The translations under genes and the position numbers were made by a program. Below are positions 1 to 10,465 of a DNA stretch of 64,000 nucleotides, piece by piece (positions within the stretch are counted from its first letter, which is position 1; each line of letters begins with the position of its first letter). The notes beneath the pieces are model-generated. The model made no database searches, had not been told where the DNA came from, and saw only the letters and a list, made by a program, of their open reading frames with translations. The stretch comes from Myxococcota bacterium (lineage in GTDB: Bacteria; Myxococcota_A; UBA9160; UBA4427), in NCBI GenBank assembly GCA_028823175.1, contig JAPKBZ010000004.1, positions 38,156-102,155 on the forward strand, given 5' to 3'.

Positions 1-50
1 GAGTGCAACAAGGTCGCGGCCTAGTCCGGGCTTCTCGATCCCAGTTTTTT

Positions 51-130
51 CGAGCAGTTTCTGGAACGAGCAGCGCCTGGAACGAGCAGCTCCTAAAAGG
101 ATCAGCCCCTAAAACGAGCAGCCCCTAAAA
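51..130. repeat. five 16-bp tandem repeats downstream of groEL
   Basis: Five consecutive 16-bp units lie between the window edge and the groEL terminator: CGAGCAGTTTCTGGAA, CGAGCAGCGCCTGGAA, CGAGCAGCTCCTAAAA, GGATCAGCCCCTAAAA and CGAGCAGCCCCTAAAA. The last three share the CCTAAAA end. The block is non-coding on both strands as far as can be seen and abuts the A-tract of the terminator. There is no unique spacer between units, so it is not a CRISPR. It resembles other short tandem arrays at gene borders in this window. Confidence 0.85.
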
Positions 131-168
131 AAAGACCCCGCCGCGGTTTCCCGCGGCGGGGCTTTTTC
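126..168. terminator. bidirectional intrinsic terminator after groEL
   Basis: A perfect 11-bp GC stem (CCCCGCCGCGG and CCGCGGCGGGG) closes a TTTC loop. It is flanked by an A-run on the left and a T-run on the right, so it reads as hairpin plus U-tract on both strands. It sits about 80 bases past the groEL stop and would also stop transcription entering from the left edge. Confidence 0.9.
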
Positions 169-245
169 TTTGAACTCCGAGTCTGGCGAACAACGTTCGC
201 CAAGCTCGGAAATCGAATCGCCCGTTTTGGGCGAGCCGATCGGCT

Positions 246-1886
<1,641 letters not shown>

Positions 1887-1904
1887 TTGTATGCTTGCTC
1901 CTGA

Positions 1905-2192
1905 CTACTCGAGGATTCCGAGGACGTCTTCCTCGCGAATGATGAGGTGTTCCTCGCTCTCGATGTTGACTTCGGTTCCCGCGTACTTGCTAAAGAGAAT
2001 GCGGTCGCCCGGCTTGACTTCTAGGGGGGTCAAATTCCCGTCATCGGCTACTTTTCCGTTGCCGGTGGCGACGACCTTGCCCTCCTGGGGCTTTTCCTTG
2101 GCTGTGTCGGGGATGATGATTCCCCCGGCGGTCTTGGCTTCTTCTTCGACTCGCTTGACCAGGATTCGATCCTGGAGCGGACGGATCTTCAT
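1905..2192 (-). CDS. groES: co-chaperonin GroES (Hsp10)
   Basis: 95-aa GroES lid protein starting [14 protein letters not shown], a standard family N-terminus. The mobile-loop region follows ([20 protein letters not shown], about residues 16-35), and [14 protein letters not shown] lies near the C-terminal half. It caps GroEL during the folding cycle. First gene of the groES-groEL operon, transcribed from a promoter roughly 120 bases upstream. The lexA gene is divergent across a 458-base intergenic region. No unusual residues were noted. Confidence 0.99.
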   Translation of the reverse strand: MKIRPLQDRILVKRVEEEAKTAGGIIIPDTAKEKPQEGKVVATGNGKVADDGNLTPLEVKPGDRILFSKYAGTEVNIESEEHLIIREEDVLGILE

Positions 2193-2281
2193 GCTCCATA
2201 TTCCTCGTTGGTATTAGGGACCGGCGAATACCGATCGTTTTTTTTGGGAGGCCTGCGCGGGGATCGCGCGGACCGGGTGTT

Positions 2282-2310
2282 TTTGGCAGAGGGAGTGTCC
2301 GACTGCCAAA
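2282..2310. promoter_or_regulatory. 8-bp inverted repeat in the groESL leader (non-CIRCE candidate operator)
   Basis: Perfect arms TTTGGCAG and CTGCCAAA are separated by 13 bases. On the groES strand the repeat starts just after the predicted transcription start, the position held by CIRCE (GCACTC-N9-GAGTGC) in HrcA-regulated groE operons. The arms do not match CIRCE. Further TGGCA/GGCAA half-site-like words follow up to about 2360. It could be a repressor operator or an RNA hairpin. Confidence 0.55.
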
Positions 2311-2318
2311 CGGCTGGC

Positions 2319-2346
2319 AATCTAGTTCTGGCCGGCAAGAGGTCAA
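2319..2346 (-). promoter_or_regulatory. candidate sigma-70-type promoter for groES-groEL
   Basis: Read on the minus strand: -35 TTGACC (5/6 to consensus), 16-base spacer, -10 TAGATT (4/6). The predicted start is near 2312, giving a leader of about 120 nt before groES. The spacing and -10 resemble the candidate wax-ester-synthase promoter in this window (TTGACG-16-TAGACT). No sigma-32-type element is evident. Confidence 0.5.
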
Positions 2347-2510
2347 CCTCCGCCGGCAAAATAATTGGATTCTTTTGAAACCGGCCGAGCTTCCGATGGC
2401 TTGACTTTCGCCTTGATTTCGCGACTCTACGGATCGCCGAGGCGAAATTGCAACGAAAGCCTCATTGGCGCTGGCCCCAGATACGGCGCTGGAGTTCGCT
2501 GGGGCGGCTT

Positions 2511-2641
2511 GAGAGCGACCAAGAGCGACCACAAGAGCGATCAAGAACGACCACAAGAACGACCACAAGAACGACCACAAGAACGACCACAAGAGCGATA
2601 CAGCCCGAGCGAGACCGAACCAGACCGAACCAGACCGAGGA
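2511..2641. repeat. AG-rich tandem repeat array in the lexA leader (12-bp and 10-bp units)
   Basis: Four perfect copies of AAGAACGACCAC lie at 2543-2590, preceded by a diverged copy (AAGAGCGACCAC, 2521-2532) and flanked by AAGAGCGAT fragments. A second array of 10-bp AGACCGAACC units follows at 2612-2641. Together they fill most of the 140 bases before the lexA start, which contain almost no T. The GAAC words recur every 12 bases (GAAC-N8-GAAC). The rest of the 458-base groES-lexA gap holds the groESL promoter and inverted repeat, a TTGACT -35-like word at 2401, and no recognisable gene. Confidence 0.85.
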
Positions 2642-2650
2642 GAGCGATCC

Positions 2651-3256
2651 ATGGCCCTGACCCGTCGCCAGCGTGAAGTGTACGACTACATCTGCGAGTT
2701 CGTCGAGGGAAACGGGTATTCACCCAGTCTCGAGGAGATTGGGGCCCATTTTGAGCTCGCGTCCGTCGCCACCGTGCACAAGCATGTTCAGCACCTGGTG
2801 AACAAGGGCATGCTCAGGAAGGCGTGGAACCGCTCTCGCTCCCTTGAGCCGGTTCGGGAGGAGACCTCGGATCTGCCCGAGGTGCCTCTTCTGGGCACGG
2901 TCGCCGCTGGGCTGCCCATCGAGGCTATCGAGGACCAGACCGAGCAGATCCGCGTCCCCGCCCATCTGATGGGCCGGCCCGAGGATACCTTTGCACTGAG
3001 GGTCAGGGGTGATTCCATGATCGAAGACCAGATTTGCGATGGCGACGTGGTCGTCGTGGAGAGTCGCTCAGAGGCGCGCAACGGGGAGACGGTGGTGGCC
3101 CTGGTGGGGGGCGACGAAGCGACCCTGAAGCGCTTCTACAGGGCGGGGCCGATGGTGAAATTGGTGCCGGCAAATTCGACGATGCAGCCCATCGAGGTGC
3201 CCGCGGCGGATGTTCAGATTCGAGGCGTGGTTCGGGGACTGATTCGGAGTTATTAG
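2651..3256 (+). CDS. lexA: LexA repressor, SOS response (S24 family)
   Basis: 201-aa LexA of standard length. N-terminal winged helix-turn-helix (residues 1-65; YSPSLEEIGAHFELAS recognition region), then the self-cleavage Ala-Gly in LGTVAAGLP near residue 85. The catalytic Ser is in VRGDSMIEDQICDGD and the catalytic Lys in the ETVVALVGGDEATLKRF region. It represses DNA-damage genes and is inactivated by RecA-stimulated autocleavage. The start is supported by GAGGAGAG 6 bases upstream. It stands alone, divergent from groESL. No canonical LexA box of a known clade was recognised upstream; instead there is the 12-bp GAAC-containing repeat array. Confidence 0.97.
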   Translation: MALTRRQREVYDYICEFVEGNGYSPSLEEIGAHFELASVATVHKHVQHLVNKGMLRKAWNRSRSLEPVREETSDLPEVPLLGTVAAGLPIEAIEDQTEQIRVPAHLMGRPEDTFALRVRGDSMIEDQICDGDVVVVESRSEARNGETVVALVGGDEATLKRFYRAGPMVKLVPANSTMQPIEVPAADVQIRGVVRGLIRSY

Positions 3257-3481
3257 AAAAACTTTGCTAGCTTGATTCCGGTTTCCCCTGGGGCGAGTTG
3301 CCGCGAGGACGATGGCCGAACCGCCGATTCGGGTGAGGGTAAAAACCGTCCCTCGGATTATCTGGGTGCTTTCACTCCATAGGCGGGTCGGGTGGGCCTC
3401 TCGGCGGGACAGATTTCAGGCAATATTTTCCACCCGCTGGGCGGGCTTTGGACAGGGCAGCGGCGCGGCCGCTGATTAACG

Positions 3482-3931
3482 ATGGGCAAAGCGATGCAAG
3501 ACGATCTTCTGCGACCGGGCGGCGTGATTCGAGTCACTCGATGCATCCACTTCTCGACCTCTCTTCGCTACTGGCTTGAGGATTTAGGCGAGCAGGAGAA
3601 CCGCAAGCGTTTCGGTCGCGATGCGGAGCGCCATGGGCACAACTACCGACTGGAGATCACGGTCGCAGGAGAACCCGACCCCGAGACGGGGATGGTCATC
3701 AACCTTTCGCAGATCAAGGACGTCGCTGAGCGCGAGATCATGTCGCGCTTCGACCACAAGGACCTGAATCTCGATACCGAGTTCTTCGAGAGGATTCCTC
3801 CGACTCCGGAGAATTTCGCCTCCCTGATTTTTCGCCTTCTGGATGGGGCACTGCCCGCTGGGCTTCTGGACAGAGTGCGCCTGCATCAGTCCGCGGACCT
3901 CTATGTCGACGTGACCCGGTCATTGCCATGA
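3482..3931 (+). CDS. 6-pyruvoyl-tetrahydropterin synthase / QueD family protein lacking catalytic Cys and one Zn His
   Basis: 149-aa T-fold protein that aligns nearly without gaps to animal PTPS. It keeps HGHNY (H51, H53), TGMVINL, the catalytic Asp-His pair (FDHK, D91-H92) and the pterin-anchor Glu (PTPEN, E110). Three key positions are changed: the first Zn-ligand His of the S-H-R motif is Leu (SLR, L28), the nucleophilic Cys is absent (RDAERHGH), and the second pterin Glu is Gln (Q136). On its own it should be inactive. Its stop overlaps the start of a paralog with the opposite pattern of losses, and folE follows, so it is probably a subunit of a heteromeric enzyme. The upstream 225 bases after lexA hold no recognisable riboswitch. 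Confidence 0.9.
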   Translation: MGKAMQDDLLRPGGVIRVTRCIHFSTSLRYWLEDLGEQENRKRFGRDAERHGHNYRLEITVAGEPDPETGMVINLSQIKDVAEREIMSRFDHKDLNLDTEFFERIPPTPENFASLIFRLLDGALPAGLLDRVRLHQSADLYVDVTRSLP

Positions 3932-4344
3932 TCTACATGACTCGCCGATATAGTCTCGCTGCGGCTCACGTTCTTGCCCAGCCCGCATTTGCCCAGGATG
4001 AGAACGAGCGAATTTTTGGAAAGTGCGCGAATCCAGGCGGGCACGGCCATGACTATATGTTCGAAGTTTCCGTGACGGGACCCTTCGAAGATGAAGTCGG
4101 TCAGATCATCGCCCCCGGACTGCTCGACGAAATTTTCGAGGAGACCGTAGCCCGGCGTTTTGCTCATCGTCTACTGAACGAGGCAGAGCCTTTCGGCTTA
4201 TTGGTACCGACGGCGGAGAATATTGCCCGAGTGTGCCGACAACTCCTTGCCGAAGCCTTGAAAGGCCGAAGCACGGCGGAGTTGGCCCAGCTTCGAGTCA
4301 CCGAAACACCACGTAATTTTGCAGAGCAGGGAGAGTTGCGATGA
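3928..4344 (+). CDS. 6-pyruvoyl-tetrahydropterin synthase / QueD family protein lacking catalytic Asp
   Basis: 138-aa PTPS/QueD family protein. Zn ligands are intact (AAAH H14; GGHGHDY H39 and H41), as are the nucleophilic Cys ([10 protein letters not shown]33), the pterin-anchor Glu (PTAEN, E97) and the second Glu (VTETP, E126). The catalytic Asp of the Asp-His pair is Ala (RRFAHR, A79-H80), and the conserved N-L after the GMV turn is lost. This is the mirror image of the upstream paralog. The start overlaps the previous stop (ATGA) and its own stop overlaps the folE start, so the three products should be made in balance. Substrate by family: dihydroneopterin triphosphate. Whether the product serves queuosine, tetrahydrobiopterin or folate cannot be told here. 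Confidence 0.9.
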   Translation: MIYMTRRYSLAAAHVLAQPAFAQDENERIFGKCANPGGHGHDYMFEVSVTGPFEDEVGQIIAPGLLDEIFEETVARRFAHRLLNEAEPFGLLVPTAENIARVCRQLLAEALKGRSTAELAQLRVTETPRNFAEQGELR

Positions 4345-4913
4345 GCGATCCGATTGAAGGCCTGGTTACGACCCTCTTGGAGGAATTGGGAGAGGATACG
4401 GCTCGTGATGGCCTCAAACGAACCCCGACCCGTGTGGCCGCCGCCATGCGAAAATTCACCGACGGGTATCAGAAGGACCCAGTCGAGATCCTGAATAACG
4501 CACTTTTTGAGGTCGATTACGACGAGATGGTCCTCGTTCGCAATATCGACTTCTTCAGCCTCTGCGAGCATCACATGGTGCCCTTTTTCGGGCGAGTTCA
4601 TGTGGGATATATCCCGAATGGTCAGGTCGTCGGGTTGTCGAAGATCCCCCGGTTGGTGGAGATGTTCTCCAGGAGGCTTCAGGTTCAGGAACGCCTGACG
4701 ACACAGATCGCCGAAACCCTCGAGGAGGTTTTGAAGCCCAAGGGCGTTGGTGTCGTGATCGAGTCGAAGCACCTTTGCATGATGATGCGCGGTGTGGAAA
4801 AGCAGAACTCCTATGCCATCACCAGCTCGCTGCGCGGCGACTTCGAGAGCGACCCCAAGACGCGCCAAGAATTCATGGGGTTCCTGCGACAGAGCAGGGA
4901 GGCATTCGTCTAG
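4341..4913 (+). CDS. folE: GTP cyclohydrolase I, type IA
   Basis: 190-aa homodecameric Zn enzyme that converts GTP to 7,8-dihydroneopterin triphosphate, the entry step of folate, queuosine and biopterin synthesis. Zn ligands are visible in SLCEHH (Cys and His) and in HLCMMMRG (second Cys). [23 protein letters not shown] and YAITSSLRG are typical of the family. Length is normal for a bacterial type IA enzyme. It is translationally coupled to the two PTPS-family genes whose family substrate is its product. A convergent SDR gene begins 31 bases after its stop. Confidence 0.97.
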   Translation: MSDPIEGLVTTLLEELGEDTARDGLKRTPTRVAAAMRKFTDGYQKDPVEILNNALFEVDYDEMVLVRNIDFFSLCEHHMVPFFGRVHVGYIPNGQVVGLSKIPRLVEMFSRRLQVQERLTTQIAETLEEVLKPKGVGVVIESKHLCMMMRGVEKQNSYAITSSLRGDFESDPKTRQEFMGFLRQSREAFV

Positions 4914-4944
4914 GGAGGGGCGAGAGAGGAGGCCCAGAAGTTTT

Positions 4945-5904
4945 TCAGCTCAGGGCAAACTCTTCGCCGACCCATCCCTCGCTGAGGGTCCAGAGGCGAC
5001 GGGCCGACTCCGAATTCAGAGCGTAGGCGGCGACCCCGCTGATCGAATCATCATCGGTCGCGGGCTCCGCCACGTGGCAATTCTCACAGTAGAGGCCGCC
5101 ACGATTCTCCAGCGAGTCTGAAGTGGCCGCCCAGACCGAGGTTGCGGCTCCTGCTTCGACGGTCTTGAAGCTGGGGGGAGAATCTCCAGGCGCCGCTCGA
5201 CTCATGAGATCTTGGATGTCAGCTGGCGTTAGGTAGCGTGCGAGCTCGGTCATGATCATCCCCGGATGGACTGCGATGGCGCGGACTCCAGAGGCCGCCA
5301 ACCGGCGATCCAGCTCGACGCTGAAAAGGATATTGGCGGTCTTTGACTGCCCATAGGCCACCCATTTATCGTAATCGCGACTCTCGAAGTGGGGGTCCTT
5401 CAAGTCGACGTCGGCGAGCCGATGACCGGCGGAGCTCACGTTGATCACCCGGGCGCTCGCCCCAGCGCGCAGGGCCGGGACCAGGAGGCAGGTGAGCAGG
5501 TAGTGGCCGATATGGTTGGTGGCCAGTTGCAATTCCCAGCCCCGGGACGTCCTCTCGAAATTACAGCCCATGATGCCCGCGTTGTTGACCAGGATATCGA
5601 GTCTGCCGTTCTCATCGAGGAAGCGGGCGGCGCAGCCGCGCACGCTTTCAAGGGAGGTCAGTTCGAGTTCAGTGACGCTGACCTGCCCTCCTGAGCTCCC
5701 GGCGCGAATCGTCTCGGCGACGGCTTCAGCCTTCGCGAGATCCCTGGCAGCCAAGGTGACATGCGCCCCGACGCTGGCCAGTGCACGGGCTGTTTCCGCT
5801 CCCAACCCCCCAGAGGCGCCGGTGATGAGCGCGTGCTTTCCCGAGAGGTCTCTTCCTCGAACGATTTCGTCGGTGGTCGTCTGTTCATCGAAGTCTTCGG
5901 GCAA
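4945..5904 (-). CDS. short-chain dehydrogenase/reductase, retinol dehydrogenase/WWOX-like
   Basis: 319-aa classical SDR. The Rossmann motif is TGASGGLG (residues about 30-37), with VNNAGIMG near 110, INVSS with the catalytic Ser near 155, and YGQSK with Tyr and Lys near 187-191. The longer C-terminus and the AARDLAKAEAV segment after the second beta strand resemble the retinol-dehydrogenase-like, NADP-preferring branch. The start appears to be TTG with GAGAGG eight bases upstream; no in-frame ATG occurs before the cofactor motif. It lies 38 bases after the PpiD-like gene on the same strand. Substrate unknown. Proximity to the pterin genes is convergent, so it is weak evidence for a pterin role. 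Confidence 0.88.
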   Translation of the reverse strand: MPEDFDEQTTTDEIVRGRDLSGKHALITGASGGLGAETARALASVGAHVTLAARDLAKAEAVAETIRAGSSGGQVSVTELELTSLESVRGCAARFLDENGRLDILVNNAGIMGCNFERTSRGWELQLATNHIGHYLLTCLLVPALRAGASARVINVSSAGHRLADVDLKDPHFESRDYDKWVAYGQSKTANILFSVELDRRLAASGVRAIAVHPGMIMTELARYLTPADIQDLMSRAAPGDSPPSFKTVEAGAATSVWAATSDSLENRGGLYCENCHVAEPATDDDSISGVAAYALNSESARRLWTLSEGWVGEEFALS

Positions 5905-5942
5905 GATTGAGGCCTCTCGAGAATTTTTCCTGGGTGTACGTT

Positions 5943-7472
5943 TCAGGAACCGCCGAGGATCAGTTCGGAATTGATGACAAGCTCACCGCGCCGTTCGAAC
6001 TCGCTTTTCTGCTCGTCGAGCCATTCCTGGACCAAGCGGTTGCGTTTCGCGTTGAGCAGGCCATCGCGGAGAAGACCGGCGGCCTTTGTCGTCTCTTCTT
6101 CGCTCGGTTCGATCCGCTCGAGGAGTTCGATGAATACTCGGCGCCCGCTGGCTTCGAAGGCCTGGGGGGCGGTGGGCGCGCCGGTCTGAAGTGCGAAGGC
6201 TGCAGCCATGACCTCGGGTGCCCCCCCCAGCCCGGGGATCAGTCCGTCCGAGCGGCGGCTGATGGGGCCGGCGTAATTCGGTGTGAGCCCCTGATTCGTC
6301 GCGGCCTCCTGAAGGCTGGCGCCTCCAGTGATTTCGGCGAGAATGGCATCACCCAGCCGGTCTGCCCGGTCGCTCGCAGCGCGGCGAGTTGCATCGCTGC
6401 GGGCCATCTCGGTGGCGACTTCCTCGAAGGGCACTACCCGGGCAGGCAATTTCTCGCTGACCTGGACAATGTGGAAACCGAAGGCGCTCTGAACGATTTC
6501 CGAGATCTCGCCGGCTTCGAGCGAGAAGGCCGCGTTGTCGATCTCGGCCACGTTCATACCCCGGGCAAAAATTCCCAGGTCACCTCCCTGATCACGGGAC
6601 CCCGGGTCGTCTGAGACATCGGCGGCAACCGCCGCGAAGTCTTCTCCGTCGAGGATCCGCTGGCGGGCAGTCTCGGCCTTTCCTCGCGTCTCGGCCGTTT
6701 CGTCCTCGCTCGCTTCAGGGCCGACCTGGATCAGGATATGGGCCGCGTGAACGCGGTCGGTTTCGCTGAAGCTCTCGATATTCTCCTGATAGCGGAGCTT
6801 GAGCGTGTCTTCGTTTTCTGCCCGGAAGGATTGGAGTTCCTCGTCAGAAATATCTTCGCCCTTTGGAAGTATGTTCCTGTCGAGAGCAACGAAGAGGAAG
6901 CGGACGGTTTCGAGGTCGTAGAGGGCGAAGTCTCGGACCTCACTCTCGCTGACCGTGGCCTGGTCGTAGAGCAAGCCGATCATTTTTTGGGAGAGGATGT
7001 CTCGTTCGACCGTCAGCAGAAAATTTCTCTCGTTGCCGAACTCGTATTGGGTAAACGTCTTGAAGGCGTCCAGGTTGAATTTTCCGTTCTCATCCCGAAA
7101 GGAGCTGCTCTGCATGACGAGACTTTGAATTTCTTCCCGGCTCACGCCGAGGCCAAGGTTATGAGCGGATTGGGCGAGCACGACGCCATCGACCAGGCTC
7201 CGCAGGGTCTGGGCATCGAGGAAGGGCGCCAGGGCGCGGGCGTCGTAGTTGTCCCCGGCCTGCTCCCGGTAGGATTCTTCCTGTCTTGCCCTCAGGCGCT
7301 GGTAGTCGCCCAGGTCGAGGTGAAAATCTCCGAGTTGGATGACTGTCTTTCCCGTGGGGGCGCCGGAGCCGGTCTGGCCGCCGCTGCCCATGAAGAAGAC
7401 GAAGACCGCGCCGACGAAAGCCACGAGAAGCAGGGTCAGCCAGCGTTGGCCCTTGCGGATCGATTCGAGCAT
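5943..7472 (-). CDS. PpiD/SurA-like peptidylprolyl isomerase, membrane anchored
   Basis: 509-aa periplasmic folding factor. A short cytoplasmic N-terminus (MLESIRKGQRW) is followed by one membrane segment (about residues 12-30, LTLLLVAFVGAVFVFFMG), then a SurA-N/PpiD-N-like helical region. A parvulin domain follows at about 243-345, visible from RVHAAHILIQ, FAAVAADVSDDPGSRDQGGDLG and FGFHIVQV. The C-terminal helical region ends at VINSELILGGS. It catalyses proline isomerisation and chaperones newly exported proteins. AGGGGGTG precedes the ATG. PpiD itself has about 620 residues, so this is a shorter relative. The divergent rod-shape operon starts 415 bases away. Confidence 0.88.
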   Translation of the reverse strand: MLESIRKGQRWLTLLLVAFVGAVFVFFMGSGGQTGSGAPTGKTVIQLGDFHLDLGDYQRLRARQEESYREQAGDNYDARALAPFLDAQTLRSLVDGVVLAQSAHNLGLGVSREEIQSLVMQSSSFRDENGKFNLDAFKTFTQYEFGNERNFLLTVERDILSQKMIGLLYDQATVSESEVRDFALYDLETVRFLFVALDRNILPKGEDISDEELQSFRAENEDTLKLRYQENIESFSETDRVHAAHILIQVGPEASEDETAETRGKAETARQRILDGEDFAAVAADVSDDPGSRDQGGDLGIFARGMNVAEIDNAAFSLEAGEISEIVQSAFGFHIVQVSEKLPARVVPFEEVATEMARSDATRRAASDRADRLGDAILAEITGGASLQEAATNQGLTPNYAGPISRRSDGLIPGLGGAPEVMAAAFALQTGAPTAPQAFEASGRRVFIELLERIEPSEEETTKAAGLLRDGLLNAKRNRLVQEWLDEQKSEFERRGELVINSELILGGS

Positions 7473-8925
<1,453 letters not shown>

Positions 8926-8969
8926 GGTCGCTGCATTAAGGGTCGGGCGGTATTCTCCGCCCCTTCGGA

Positions 8970-8988
8970 GTTCGCCCCTTCGGCGAAC
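8970..8988 (+). promoter_or_regulatory. hairpin in the mreB-mreC junction, just upstream of the mreC ribosome site
   Basis: GTTCGCC and GGCGAAC form a perfect 7-bp stem around CCTTC. The element follows a direct repeat of CGCCCCTTCGG. The stem ends one base before the GGGGAG ribosome site of mreC, with no T-tract. It could lower mreC translation relative to mreB or protect a processed mRNA end. Function is inference. Confidence 0.5.
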
Positions 8989-8996
8989 GGGGAGCC

Positions 8997-9926
8997 ATGT
9001 TCGGATTCCTGAAGAGAATGAGCGCGCCCATCGTCCTTGGTGCCCTAATTCTCGCGGCGCTTTCGTCGCTCGTGGGGGGTCGTTCGGCAAGAGACGGCGA
9101 AAATCTGCCCTGGATTCAGGGCCTTCTCTTGGATGTTACGGTTCCTTTTCAAAAGGCTCTGGCTGTGCCCGGGGATTTGATTGCCGGAGCATGGGATTCC
9201 TATATCGACCTCGTCGACTTGGGATCCGAGAACAGCAGGCTCCAAGCGGAGTTGACTGACCTGGAGCAGGTCAACCTCCATTTGAGGGAAGCCCTTGTCT
9301 CGAGCGGTCATCTCGATCGTATTGTCGAGATGCGCGATAAGTTCGAGGTTCCCATGCTGCCCGCGGCGGTGGCCGGCCTGGACGTGAGTCCCTTCTTCCG
9401 TTCGATCTTGATCGATCGCGGGAGCCAGCACGGGGTTCGGGCGGGGCACCCCGTGATCAACCACGAGGGGGTGGTGGGGGTCGTAAGCCGAACCTCGAGC
9501 CACGCCGCCAAGGTTCTGTTGATATTCGATCGACAGAGCGCCGCAGATGCGGTGATCCAGCGAAGCCGCACGCGTGGAACGGTTCGGGGCCGGGGTACGA
9601 GTCAGCCGAATTTCGAGTACGAGGCGCGAAGAGGGGACGTTGAGGTGGGCGATGTGGTGCTGACTTCGGGGCTTGGAGGCGTCTATCCAAAGGGCTTGAA
9701 GTTGGGGGAAGTGACGGAGGTCGCCGATCTGGGGGGTAGCCTGATGCAGAGCGCCTCCGTCAGCCCAGCGGTCGAGTTTGGCCGCTTGGAGCAGGTCTTC
9801 GTGATCTTGCGCCGGGGAACAGGGATGGAACTTCTTTACGAAACCGGAGAGTTCGTCGACCCGGGTCCCTCGCCTCGGCAGGGGGCCGAAGCCGGAGCGG
9901 GCCAGCCAGGAGAGGCGGGCTCTTAG
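8997..9926 (+). CDS. mreC: rod-shape determining protein MreC
   Basis: 309-aa bitopic periplasmic scaffold of the elongasome. One N-terminal membrane segment (IVLGALILAALSSLVGG, about residues 12-28) is followed by a coiled-coil stretch (DLGSENSRLQAELTDLEQVNLHLREAL, about 75-100). The beta-rich MreC core follows, with SILIDRGSQHGVRAGHPVIN, GVVGVVSRTSSHAAKVLLI and GDVVLTSGLGGVYPKGLKLGEV. It binds PBP2 and activates it. The C-terminal 25 residues (PGPSPRQGAEAGAGQPGEAGS) are low complexity. The ATG follows GGGGAG. Its stop overlaps the mreD GTG. Confidence 0.95.
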   Translation: MFGFLKRMSAPIVLGALILAALSSLVGGRSARDGENLPWIQGLLLDVTVPFQKALAVPGDLIAGAWDSYIDLVDLGSENSRLQAELTDLEQVNLHLREALVSSGHLDRIVEMRDKFEVPMLPAAVAGLDVSPFFRSILIDRGSQHGVRAGHPVINHEGVVGVVSRTSSHAAKVLLIFDRQSAADAVIQRSRTRGTVRGRGTSQPNFEYEARRGDVEVGDVVLTSGLGGVYPKGLKLGEVTEVADLGGSLMQSASVSPAVEFGRLEQVFVILRRGTGMELLYETGEFVDPGPSPRQGAEAGAGQPGEAGS

Positions 9927-10465
9927 TGAAGACTTTCCTGACCCTCTTATTGGCGGGCCTGTGTGCCCTGATGCTCGAGGGGGTCCTAGCGAGGGTCTTT
10001 TCGCCTCCGTGGTGCCCGGATCTCGGATTTCTCGTCGTGGTCTCGATTGGTCTGTGCCTCCGAGACCTGATCCCGGGTCTGTTCCTTGCGTACCTCTTGG
10101 GCTCGTCCGTCGACGTGCTGTCAGGATCTCTTGCAGGCCTCCAGGCCCTGCTTTGTGTCATCTCCTTCCTGAGCGCATTCTTTGCGGCCAGCCAGCTCAA
10201 CCTGAAGAGTACGCTCTCATTGATGGCTTTCGTGGCCTCGCTCAGCTTCGTCTACGGCATTTCCCTTTTCGTCATCTCCAGTCTTTTTGTCGAGAACATC
10301 GATCTGAGCTGGCGCTGGGTTCTGGAAAATTCCCTGCATGCGTGGATCAACGGTTTGACGGTTCCCTTTGTGGTCGAGGGGGTTGAGCGGCTCGTGGCCT
10401 GGTCGGGTGATGACGACTCTCAGGAAAGATCTCTCTATATAGAGTCGCCCATGAGGCCTCTGTGA
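9926..10465 (+). CDS. mreD: rod-shape determining protein MreD
   Basis: 179-aa integral membrane protein with about five hydrophobic segments (FLTLLLAGLCALMLEGVLA, FLVVVSIGLCL, LIPGLFLAYLLGSSVDVLSGS, ALLCVISFLSAFFA, MAFVASLSFVYGISLFVIS). The G-S-S-V-D-V-L-SG motif in the middle is typical of MreD. It starts with GTG sharing a base with the mreC TAG stop, and its own stop overlaps the mrdA GTG start. Elongasome membrane component of poorly known molecular role. Length is normal for the family. Confidence 0.92.
   Translation: MKTFLTLLLAGLCALMLEGVLARVFSPPWCPDLGFLVVVSIGLCLRDLIPGLFLAYLLGSSVDVLSGSLAGLQALLCVISFLSAFFAASQLNLKSTLSLMAFVASLSFVYGISLFVISSLFVENIDLSWRWVLENSLHAWINGLTVPFVVEGVERLVAWSGDDDSQERSLYIESPMRPL

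Noticed and set aside
3257..3481. preQ1 riboswitch upstream of the PTPS/QueD genes
   Set aside because: No convincing preQ1 aptamer core was found; only a weak GAGGG/CCCTC pairing is visible.
4945..5904. SDR beside the pterin genes as sepiapterin reductase
   Set aside because: It lies on the opposite strand, is longer and resembles retinol-dehydrogenase-like SDRs; no specific evidence for a pterin substrate.
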